A DNA stretch of 40,916 nt from positions 1 to 40,916 of the IMG/VR virus record IMGVR_UViG_3300043774_000034. One strand, written 5' to 3'. Positions 32,799 to 40,916 of the stretch are shown here, in pieces. The notes beneath the pieces were generated by a model. It ran no database searches, was not told the DNA's origin, and saw only the letters and a list, made by a program, of their open reading frames with translations. The position numbers were made by a program, and so were the translations under genes. Origin of the DNA: a virus. Each line of letters begins with the position of its first letter. Position 1 is the first letter of the stretch.

Positions 32799-35402
32799 AT
32801 GGCTTCATTTACAGACCAAATATCAAAATTTAATCCTTACATAGCACAATTGCCTTCAGATGCAATGGTGAAAGTGGGCATGTACAAACAAGCTCAGTAT
32901 GACGCTGGTGTGCAAAAGATCCAGTCCTATATGGATAATATAGCTGGTATGGATATCTACAATGAAGGAGATAAAGCGTACGTGCAATCCAAACTTGATA
33001 GTTTAGGTAATGACCTTAAAATGGTTGCTGCTGGAGATTTCTCTAATCAGCAATTAGTTAATTCTGTAGGAGGTATGGCAACTCAAATTGTGAAAGATGC
33101 TAACGTACAGAATGCTATTGCTACTACAGCACAGTTTAGAAAAACATTGGCTAGGATTGAGAAAGACCAAGCTGATGGTAAAGCAGGAGCAACTAACATA
33201 GAAGATTTCTATGCACAAGCTAAACCTTGGATGGAAAGTACAGAAGCTGGTGTTAAGTTAAAAGCTAACTATTCTCAATACAGAGATGTTAATAAAAGTG
33301 CATTAGAGATTATAAAAGCATTACATCCAAACTTAAAGTCTATTGATATTCCTTTTGTAGTGAAGGATGGTAAGATTAACACTAAAGAGATTGCTGACGC
33401 AATGAAGCGTAATAAGATTGAAGGTGTTACTGAAGGACAAATTGTTACAGCTTTAAGAGCTGGTTTGTCTTCAGAAGATTACAACCAATTAGCTATTGAT
33501 GGTAGATCTACATTTAGAGATGTACCTGAAGATAGATTAAATTTTATTGTAAGCGAAACCTTAGGAAAAACTAAAGAGCAAAATGGTTTAGATATTAAAA
33601 AGTTACAAACTGAATTACCTTCGCAAGTACAAGATCCTAATAAAACTGATGAAATCAATAGAAGAATTGATTTTTATAAAAGTCAGGGTTATATCATGAA
33701 AGATGCAAAAGGTAATATTACAGAAAGTGTTAACGGTGAATTAGATAAACAAGCTGAAGAAGATTATAGCCTTATTCAATCCAATCCAAACAAGGTGAAG
33801 GAATCTTTGTACAAACAAGGTTTCTTTCAACAGTTTGCTAATGGTTTTAAATGGAACAATGAAGATTTTAGTTATGTAACAAATCCTCTTAAACAACAAG
33901 AGAATTGGGTTGCTGATTTGAATCTTAAATGGGCCACTGAGAATAGACAAAAATTAAAAGATGAAAGAGATTATGTATTAGCATTAAAAGACGATGCAAG
34001 AAAAGATGCTAAAGAAAAAAGAGAAGCTGAAGAATTTAATGGTGCTCCAGGTATTCCAGTTGAGGAAGGGAATACAACAGATAATACTTTAAAATCTCCT
34101 GAAAGATTACAAGGTCATATGACTGAAGTTGCCAATGAGATTTTAGGTAAGAAACAAGCCTTGATGGGTAAGGGATATACAGATGCTCAAGTTAACGGAA
34201 TGATTGCTGACTACGAAAAGAATGGTAATAAGGCTAATATTCCTGCCACAGAGATTGGAACCATTCAAGATATATTGAGACAAAAGCAATACTTTAACGA
34301 TTTAGACAAATTAAATAAAACTGCTAAGGCTGAAGCTCAGAATGAAATAACTGGAGATGCTGCTGTTGGAAAACAAATAGCTGAAAGAGAAGCATTTGTA
34401 GCAAGCAATTTTAGTCCAGATAAAAAGATTACACAGCCAGGAGCCAAAGATTGGAGAGATGGTTTAAACATCACTGAAAAACAATTTATAGATGGTGTAA
34501 GAAATGGTACAATTTCATATTCTTATGATAAAGGTCCTCTTGGTCAAGTATATGTAAATGTTAATGGTAAACAATTTAACTTTAAGAAAGTAGGATATGG
34601 TTCAAACCCTGCATTTAAAGCCTTAGTTGAAAAAGCAATATCGTATAGTAATACATACGGTAAGATAGATAAAGACATTCAAACTAAGATTGATCAAAAA
34701 TATAAAGAGAAGTTAGCTCCTAGAGTTGCTGAGTTAGTTCCAACAATTACAGGAATGGGCTTTGGTAAAGATGGTACTGTTCCAACAAGAGTTGCTAATA
34801 ACTTAGTAGCATTCATTGGGGCTGCTGATGCTAAAGAGATTGCAGCTGATGAAAACTTTAATACAAAAACTGCATCTGGTAGACTTGCTGGAGATAATTT
34901 AAAAAACACAAAGGTGTTATTACGTCAAGACGGTAACAAGTACCAAGCAATCATCAGAGATCTTACAGATCCAGGCAATGACCAGATACTTAATATAAGC
35001 CAAAACAATGCTATTAATATATTTGGAGCTGAGAATGTAAACATGAATAAGCAAGATGCATTAAGAATTAGAGCTGGTAGAGGTAGTAATAATGTTAATG
35101 GTAGTCCTACATCTGCACCTATGCAAGTTCAGTTTGGTGACTTTCCAAATATTAGAACTTTCCAAGTGACAGCTCAGTTAGATGAAGATACTAAATACCA
35201 AGGACAATTTGTACCTAAGGTGCATCTATTAAAAAAAGATGGTGGATATCAAACATTTGAAATCTCTGGTAAAAACAGAGCACAAAGAGTTGGATATGAT
35301 CAAGGTAAGCAAACATTAAATAATTTAACAGATGACACAATGATGAAGTTGTTAAAAGAACTTTATCCATCATACGATTTCTCTCAAATCTATAGAAAAT
35401 AA
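32799..35402 (+). CDS. Conserved virion cargo protein (867 aa)
   Basis: 867 aa. The N-terminus (MASFTDQISKFNPYIAQLPS, then DAMVKVGMYKQAQYDAGVQKIQ) is a pattern I recall from large uncharacterised proteins of uncultured Bacteroidota phages. The chain is helical and charged, with coiled-coil stretches (about 380-480), and has no membrane segment, cysteine cluster or catalytic motif I can identify. A beta-containing region lies around 560-610 (SYSYDKGPLGQVYVNVNG) and another near 790-840. The promoter just upstream starts a new transcript with it, while the giant gene follows after two bases. Packaging inside the capsid or tail barrel is inferred from its position; crAss-like phages carry several such proteins here. 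Confidence 0.62.
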   Translation: MASFTDQISKFNPYIAQLPSDAMVKVGMYKQAQYDAGVQKIQSYMDNIAGMDIYNEGDKAYVQSKLDSLGNDLKMVAAGDFSNQQLVNSVGGMATQIVKDANVQNAIATTAQFRKTLARIEKDQADGKAGATNIEDFYAQAKPWMESTEAGVKLKANYSQYRDVNKSALEIIKALHPNLKSIDIPFVVKDGKINTKEIADAMKRNKIEGVTEGQIVTALRAGLSSEDYNQLAIDGRSTFRDVPEDRLNFIVSETLGKTKEQNGLDIKKLQTELPSQVQDPNKTDEINRRIDFYKSQGYIMKDAKGNITESVNGELDKQAEEDYSLIQSNPNKVKESLYKQGFFQQFANGFKWNNEDFSYVTNPLKQQENWVADLNLKWATENRQKLKDERDYVLALKDDARKDAKEKREAEEFNGAPGIPVEEGNTTDNTLKSPERLQGHMTEVANEILGKKQALMGKGYTDAQVNGMIADYEKNGNKANIPATEIGTIQDILRQKQYFNDLDKLNKTAKAEAQNEITGDAAVGKQIAEREAFVASNFSPDKKITQPGAKDWRDGLNITEKQFIDGVRNGTISYSYDKGPLGQVYVNVNGKQFNFKKVGYGSNPAFKALVEKAISYSNTYGKIDKDIQTKIDQKYKEKLAPRVAELVPTITGMGFGKDGTVPTRVANNLVAFIGAADAKEIAADENFNTKTASGRLAGDNLKNTKVLLRQDGNKYQAIIRDLTDPGNDQILNISQNNAINIFGAENVNMNKQDALRIRAGRGSNNVNGSPTSAPMQVQFGDFPNIRTFQVTAQLDEDTKYQGQFVPKVHLLKKDGGYQTFEISGKNRAQRVGYDQGKQTLNNLTDDTMMKLLKELYPSYDFSQIYRK

Positions 35403-35404
35403 CT

Positions 35405-38400
35405 ATGCCAGATTTTGATAAAAACCTCAAGCCTATTCTAAAAAATGAAGATTCACGTCTTCCTAATTTAGACAATCCAGCTTCTACTGGAAACTTTGGA
35501 TATAGACAAAGTGTACAAGGTAAGCAAAGTGCTGTAGATAATTTCTTTGGTAATGGTCCTGTTGTTAATGAAATGGCTCCAACTGTTACAGCTAAGGAAT
35601 TATATGAAAATAGAAGATATGAAATATTCAGTCCTGATATTACAGATATAGAAAACCAAAAAGCTAATGCTCAATCTTGGGGAACTCAAGCTGCTAATGG
35701 TATTTTGAAAGGATTAAACTTAGCTGCCACAACAACTATTGGTGGCTTTGGTATGTTAGAGGGTGTGTTAGAAGCATCTTTCTCTGGTAGACTTGCTGAC
35801 ATTTGGGATAACAAAATTTTAAGGAATCTTGATGATTGGAATAATAAAGTAGATCAAGAATATCTACCAAACTATTATAGCACAAAAGAAACTGAAGCTA
35901 ATTGGTATTCTACTGATAACTGGTTCAGACCTAACTTCTTGTTTGATAAGTTAGTAAAGAACAGCGGTTATGCAGTAGGTGCAATGATTAGTGGTAATAT
36001 TGCTAATGCTGGTATTCTAAGAGCAGGACGTGGTATTGGTGCATTAGCTGATGCATATGCTATAGGAGCTGAGAGTTCTCAAGCATTTAAATCATACACT
36101 CCTTTATTAAGAAATATGTCAAGGGCTTTCAGTGCTGGTAAAAACATTGAAGCTGCTGCCGTATTAGAAAAGGGAATTGCAACTGTTGCAGATGTTACAG
36201 CTCAATCTTCTCAACTAGCTGAGATTGCTGCACAAACAAATAATTTTTTTAGAATTAATGATATAGGTAGAAGAACAGCTATTGCTGCATATTCTTCTGC
36301 AGGTGAATCATCTTTTGAAGCTCTACAAACAAGTAGAGAATATAGAAAGAATGCTATTGCTCAATTTATACAAGATAATGGTTATGAACCTACTGGTCAA
36401 GATTTAGAAAAAATTAATCAAGATACAGAGTCTGTTGGTAAGGTTTCATTCTTTGCTAACATGGGTATCCTTAGTGCTACAGAATATGTACAGCTTCCTA
36501 GACTTTTAGGTTCTTCTTATTCTGCAAGCAAGCAAGCTGCTAATAGCTTGATGGGACAAGTTGATAATGTTGTATTAAGAGAAGGTAAATACGTAGCTGA
36601 AGAAGCTGCAACTAGATTTGGTAAAATATATGATAAAGCTAAAGGTGTAGGCAGATATGTATTTGATCCTAAAGAAGCGTTACAAGAAGGTTTACAAACT
36701 GGCTTACAAGTAGGTGTTCAAAACTATTACAATAAGGCATACCAAACTGGTAATGGTAATGTATGGGTTGATGGTTTCTTATATGGTGTAAACGGTGTTG
36801 ATAAAGAAGGTAGAGGTGTTGGTGTGTTAAATTCTAAAGAAGGTGCTGAGAGTATTTTACTTGGAGGTATCACTGGTGGAATGATGCAGATTAAAGGAAA
36901 CTTCTCTCAACAAGCAGCACTTGCTACTAACACGCAAGCATTTTTAAATACACTTAATAGTACACCTTCATTTAAGCAATCCTTCCAAGATAGAATGGAT
37001 GGTATTAATAGAGGTGTAGTGCTACAACAACAACAACAAGCTGCAGTTCTTCAAGGAGATAGATTAGAGGCTAAAGATATTGATGCAGATTTACTACATA
37101 ACTACTTAGCCCCACGTATCAAATATGGTAGATTTGATATGGTTATTGAAGACATTAAAGAATTAAAAAGAGATGGTCTTACAGAAGGTGGATTAAGTCA
37201 ACTTAAAGAACAAGGACTTGCTAATATCAATGATACTGTTGATATGTTCCAACAAAGACTTGCTAACTTTGAAAAGGTAGCAGGACAAGTAAGTGAGTTA
37301 TATAAGTCTCTTGACTTAAGATATTCTGGTGAAGTTGATGATAAAGGTAATAGAAAGTATTCATCTCAAGTAATTGATAAGTTGGTATACGCTGGTTCTA
37401 AAATCATGAACTATGATCAACGTATTCCTCAAGTGAATGCACCATTGGCTGCAGCAGGTATTGATACTACAGCTGTATTAGCAGATCTTATTAAAAATAA
37501 AACTCCTAATAAAGAAGCAACAGAAGGTGTTATTGAGCAAATCAATAATATGGATGTAACTTCTGAGGTGAAGGATGATCTTAAATTAGCATTGACGGAT
37601 ACTATTGAACTTTCTTTACGTAGAAAGTTATTCATAGATCAATATGATGATATTAAATCTAACCCTGAAAAGTATCAGGTTAAAACTACACTAGCTGAAG
37701 AAGAAGAACTTCCAGTTGAAGTGGATCAAGTTGAAGACGGTAAGACCAAGAAAAGAGAATTAGAAGTGGGTCAAGAGTATTCTCTTAAACAATCTTATAT
37801 TAGAGATGGTAATGGTTTAGTGTTAGCTCCTAAGATAACTGTCCAAGCACAGACTCTTGGTGGTGAATATGAAGTGGTTCTTCCTAATGGAAAGACTAGC
37901 TTCTTAACTCCTGAGCAGTTTAAAGCTTATAACGTTAGTGATAACAATAATACATCTGAAGAACTATCAGATTTATTAGATAATGTAATCACTAGAATTG
38001 TTAGCCAACCTAAATATAAAGATGTTGCTGATACAATGCCTGCTGGAGAAGAGTCTGAGAAGACTTTATTGCAACACATTAATGAGCAAAACAATCCTGA
38101 GTTGATTGATGAAATTGAAGCAGAGTTCAAAGAGAAGTCTGAAGCATTCATGAAGCAAGCTGAAAAGATTGCTAAAGATGAAAAGCTTGCAGCTGAATTC
38201 AATGCCACAATGGATATGGCTGGTACAGAAGTAATAGCTACAGAAGAAGCTGGTGCTCCTGATGGTTCATCTAAATCAACAGAAGTTCTTCCTAGGGCTA
38301 CTGTTGCATCTCAACAAATTCCTGGTTACAAGAATTCAAACTTCTTTGGTAACAAATTAAATAGTTTCTCTAATAGAGCAAACATCCGTGGTGTATATGT

Positions 38401-40916
38401 TACACAAGCTAATGAAGGTAAATTAGGTTTGGGTGGAACAATTGTAGATGGTAAGTATGTTGGGGGGTTAATGAATTATTTAAAAGGTGATAGTGATGTA
38501 GAGGCTAATAAAACTATTGCGTTTGTAATGGTTGAACAAGTAGGAGATAAGGTGACTGTTGTAGATAAAGATGGTAAACCTCTTGCTAATCCTACGTTTG
38601 AAACTGCTGTATTCCAAGTGATGCCTGATCCTAAGTTCAAGGTAAGTGAGAAGTATGGTGGAAAGAGTATGTTCAGAGAAGGTACTTCAGATGAAGTTAA
38701 AGAAAACATTATTGCTAGATATACAGAGTTTGTTAATGAAACTCTATCTGAAACTGGTATTATTCCTCATACAATAGAAGCTTCTTTTGGTACTGCTCAA
38801 AAGACTAAGGGTGCAAAGAACTCTGTGACTAGTGCTGGATTAATCAAATCTTCTGATTTGAATACTAAGTCTGTACTAAATGTTCCTACAAATAATGGTA
38901 CTATCACAAGAGGTTCTACTTCTTTTTCTAATCCATTAGGTAAGATATTTTTAAAAGCTGCTAATGGTTATGTGATGTTACAAAATAACAAACACAATAA
39001 AAAGCAAGCTGGGGTTATATTTGATGCAATCAGGGAACTTTGTAATATTGCAAATACTGAATACAACTTACAATCACCTGAGGCTCAGAGATTGTATAAG
39101 TGGTTAACTACTGTGGTGTATTGGGGTAAACCTAAGAATGCTCCAGGGGTTAACAGTATGTGGTTTGAGAAAGGTAAGTTACGTGTTGGAAACGAAGGTA
39201 AGGCTTACACATTTACAACTGAAGGATTGGATGCAGCTAAAGATAAAATCATGGCTGACATAATGGACTCTTACCATAATGTAAGATCTATATTTGTAGC
39301 TAGTGATGTAAAGACCAATAGTATTTACAACTGGCAGTTACCATATGAGCAAATCGTTGGTATAAAAGATGGTAAGATAGAAGCTAAGCAATGGAAGAAC
39401 TATCAATCATATTTATTATCTGCTGAAGGTAGAAGTGGTGAAGACGTTCCATTGACTACAAACATTAATCCTATATCAGCTGAAGCTGAAGTTAATAGAC
39501 AAGGTGTATACTTTGTAGCTACAGATACAGCTGCTAGATATGCAGCTCCTCTTCCTAAGGTGAAAGCTCCTAAAACATTGACTCCAGGTTCTCCTAAAGC
39601 TGATGTTACTAATGCTATTGAAGATGGTAAGGTGACTACTATTAGCAACCCTGCTTTTGGTACAGTTCACTTTATTGCTAACTTCAACAATCTAGATGAG
39701 ATTCAGTTTGTTACAACAGATCCAACTAATCCAGATTCTATTAAAATGGCTGCAGATAACACTTCTGCTTTTGCTAAAGTGAATGCTAATACAATTGCTG
39801 CATCTATTGCTCAAAAGATTAGAGGTGAGCAAACAGCTATTAAAGAAGAGGCTAAAGTTGTAGCTCCTATTATTGAAGAGAATAATATCTCTGTAAGTGA
39901 TGAGGAGTTGATGAGACAACAAATGAATGAAACAGAAGATGATGCTCCTTTCCGTGCTAAGTTAAGAGATCAAGAAGAATCATTTGAGAAAGAGAACTGG
40001 CCTAAGATTGAGAAATTCTTAAAAGAGAAGTTCCCTAATCTTCCTGTATATAGAGTAAAGAACATCATCAGAAATGCTGCTGGACAAGAAATGTTTGGTA
40101 TGTTCAAAGATGGTGCTATCTATGTATATGAAGGAGCTGAGACAGGTACATTATATCATGAAGTGTTCCACGGTGTGTACAGAATGTTTACTAGCCCTGA
40201 TGAACGCAATAGTATCAGAGATGAATTTAGATCTAGAGCAGGAAGCTTTACAGATAGAGCTACTGGTCAAGAACTTAAATACTCTGATGCTACTGATATA
40301 CAAATAGAAGAGCAATTAGCTGAGGAGCTTATTGACTACATTCAAAATGGTAAGCTACCAGCTAAACCAAAAGATGGTAGACCATTCATTGTTAAGATGT
40401 TTGCTGACTTTGTAAACTTTGTTAAGTCATTGTTTACAGGTGCTAAAGCTGAATTAAATACAAGAGAATTATTTAAGCAAATTAAGAAAGGAGATTTTAA
40501 ACAATACTCTCCTGTTACATCTAGTTTGTCTTATGCTAATAAAGGTATTATAGATATTGATTCTGCCATTGCAGAACCTGGTGCTGTTGCACGTTTAAAG
40601 TTGGGTGGACAAACTGTTCATGACATCATGCAACAAATGACTTACATTACACTAGGTGATATTGTTAAGAGTGATGAAGGTTTGTTTAATATTGAGAAGG
40701 TTAAGAAACCAGTTCTTTATGCAAAACTTAAAGATAACTTACAGAAAACAGCTCTTAAATCTAGAAAGGAAGCTGAAATTGATGTTAGAGATGGTAATAT
40801 GACTAATGAAGCATCCCTTCCTATTATTGAGAAGTCTATTGCTTTATGGAAAGACATTACTGATAACTGGGATGATATTGTTGCAAAACATGAAGAATAT
40901 CTTAAAGCATATTCTA
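35405..40916 (+). CDS. Giant virion cargo / large polyvalent protein with a zincin motif (3' end outside the window)
   Basis: The frame is open from ATG 35405 to the window end, at least 1837 codons. Start chosen because ATG follows the previous TAA by two bases. The N-terminal 700 residues are helical and include NYYNKAYQTGNGNVW and a hydrophobic stretch GYAVGAMISGNIANAGIL (about residues 190-207). The middle alternates charged helices and beta modules. At 1585 lies HEVFH (TLYHEVFHGVYRMF), followed 46 residues later by EEQLAEELIDYI (E1635/E1636), which fits a gluzincin-type metallopeptidase with a third Glu ligand. Such zincin domains occur in the 'large polyvalent proteins' of phages and plasmids. 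It may be an ejected protease or a multi-enzyme cargo chain. No RNA-polymerase DxDGD motif is seen up to the window edge. Confidence 0.72.
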   Translation, partial: MPDFDKNLKPILKNEDSRLPNLDNPASTGNFGYRQSVQGKQSAVDNFFGNGPVVNEMAPTVTAKELYENRRYEIFSPDITDIENQKANAQSWGTQAANGILKGLNLAATTTIGGFGMLEGVLEASFSGRLADIWDNKILRNLDDWNNKVDQEYLPNYYSTKETEANWYSTDNWFRPNFLFDKLVKNSGYAVGAMISGNIANAGILRAGRGIGALADAYAIGAESSQAFKSYTPLLRNMSRAFSAGKNIEAAAVLEKGIATVADVTAQSSQLAEIAAQTNNFFRINDIGRRTAIAAYSSAGESSFEALQTSREYRKNAIAQFIQDNGYEPTGQDLEKINQDTESVGKVSFFANMGILSATEYVQLPRLLGSSYSASKQAANSLMGQVDNVVLREGKYVAEEAATRFGKIYDKAKGVGRYVFDPKEALQEGLQTGLQVGVQNYYNKAYQTGNGNVWVDGFLYGVNGVDKEGRGVGVLNSKEGAESILLGGITGGMMQIKGNFSQQAALATNTQAFLNTLNSTPSFKQSFQDRMDGINRGVVLQQQQQAAVLQGDRLEAKDIDADLLHNYLAPRIKYGRFDMVIEDIKELKRDGLTEGGLSQLKEQGLANINDTVDMFQQRLANFEKVAGQVSELYKSLDLRYSGEVDDKGNRKYSSQVIDKLVYAGSKIMNYDQRIPQVNAPLAAAGIDTTAVLADLIKNKTPNKEATEGVIEQINNMDVTSEVKDDLKLALTDTIELSLRRKLFIDQYDDIKSNPEKYQVKTTLAEEEELPVEVDQVEDGKTKKRELEVGQEYSLKQSYIRDGNGLVLAPKITVQAQTLGGEYEVVLPNGKTSFLTPEQFKAYNVSDNNNTSEELSDLLDNVITRIVSQPKYKDVADTMPAGEESEKTLLQHINEQNNPELIDEIEAEFKEKSEAFMKQAEKIAKDEKLAAEFNATMDMAGTEVIATEEAGAPDGSSKSTEVLPRATVASQQIPGYKNSNFFGNKLNSFSNRANIRGVYVTQANEGKLGLGGTIVDGKYVGGLMNYLKGDSDVEANKTIAFVMVEQVGDKVTVVDKDGKPLANPTFETAVFQVMPDPKFKVSEKYGGKSMFREGTSDEVKENIIARYTEFVNETLSETGIIPHTIEASFGTAQKTKGAKNSVTSAGLIKSSDLNTKSVLNVPTNNGTITRGSTSFSNPLGKIFLKAANGYVMLQNNKHNKKQAGVIFDAIRELCNIANTEYNLQSPEAQRLYKWLTTVVYWGKPKNAPGVNSMWFEKGKLRVGNEGKAYTFTTEGLDAAKDKIMADIMDSYHNVRSIFVASDVKTNSIYNWQLPYEQIVGIKDGKIEAKQWKNYQSYLLSAEGRSGEDVPLTTNINPISAEAEVNRQGVYFVATDTAARYAAPLPKVKAPKTLTPGSPKADVTNAIEDGKVTTISNPAFGTVHFIANFNNLDEIQFVTTDPTNPDSIKMAADNTSAFAKVNANTIAASIAQKIRGEQTAIKEEAKVVAPIIEENNISVSDEELMRQQMNETEDDAPFRAKLRDQEESFEKENWPKIEKFLKEKFPNLPVYRVKNIIRNAAGQEMFGMFKDGAIYVYEGAETGTLYHEVFHGVYRMFTSPDERNSIRDEFRSRAGSFTDRATGQELKYSDATDIQIEEQLAEELIDYIQNGKLPAKPKDGRPFIVKMFADFVNFVKSLFTGAKAELNTRELFKQIKKGDFKQYSPVTSSLSYANKGIIDIDSAIAEPGAVARLKLGGQTVHDIMQQMTYITLGDIVKSDEGLFNIEKVKKPVLYAKLKDNLQKTALKSRKEAEIDVRDGNMTNEASLPIIEKSIALWKDITDNWDDIVAKHEEYLKAYS

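Noticed and set aside
35405-40916. Virion RNA polymerase in the giant gene
   Set aside because: Expected for crAss-like phages in this area, but no DxDGD-type motif was found in the translated part. It may lie beyond the window.
1-40916. CRISPR arrays, insertion sequences, integrase or attachment sites
   Set aside because: No spaced direct repeats of CRISPR type, no transposase or recombinase motifs and no duplicated tRNA ends were seen.

Overview
The window looks like the structural half of a tailed-phage genome that infects a member of the Bacteroidota, most likely a crAss-like podovirus (order Crassvirales) or a close environmental relative. The evidence is gene order (portal, scaffold, major capsid protein, ring/adaptor proteins, a very large tail 'muzzle', then very large packaged 'cargo' proteins), AT-rich DNA, A-rich leaders with no Shine-Dalgarno, and promoter-like sequences of the Bacteroidota type (TTTG, about 20 bp, TAnnTTTG). 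Every credible gene is on the + strand and coding density is very high. No integrase, replication gene, tRNA or CRISPR array is visible. Family assignments rest on sequence reading and memory of these families; no search was run.

Layout. 1-4963: the 3' part of the portal gene, a small SPFH/stomatin-like gene, an acidic scaffold-like protein behind a candidate promoter, and the major capsid protein. 4964-5131: a highly structured untranslated spacer with three consecutive stem-loops, one of them tRNA-like. 5132-8070: two head or connector genes and an abundant-looking capsid-associated protein, closed by a terminator. 8076-14631: an adsorption module with a conserved 186-aa protein, a 47-aa zinc-ribbon protein, an 88-aa protein, a tail-collar fibre, a collagen-like fibre with a self-cleaving chaperone tail, and three modular surface proteins, closed by a strong terminator. 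14702-24848: a new promoter region with two palindromes, a metallophosphoesterase, ring/adaptor proteins and the 1631-aa muzzle, then two further genes. The last of these appears to carry the missing C-terminal part of the muzzle. 24848-40916: four very large proteins that look like packaged, ejected cargo: a 1391-aa double-peptidase protein, a 1222-aa glycine-rich protein, an 867-aa protein behind its own promoter, and a giant open-ended protein with a zincin motif.

The most distinctive feature is modular. Short Thr-rich linkers encoded by ACT/ACA tracts sit in six structural genes. Four genes share one roughly 75-aa N-terminal domain, and three of those four have nearly the same 12-13 base leader before ATG. 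The muzzle appears to have been broken open by such cassettes. In the cargo region a short GG-containing motif recurs across two proteins, and one of them carries a sequence resembling the segment that follows the TonB box in outer-membrane transporters.

How the genes would work together: portal, scaffold and capsid protein build the head; ring proteins and muzzle build a short tail; fibres and modular surface proteins bind the cell; the cargo proteins probably leave with the DNA and open the cell wall and membranes. Transcription appears to be divided into at least three units, starting near 2055, 14785 and 32785.
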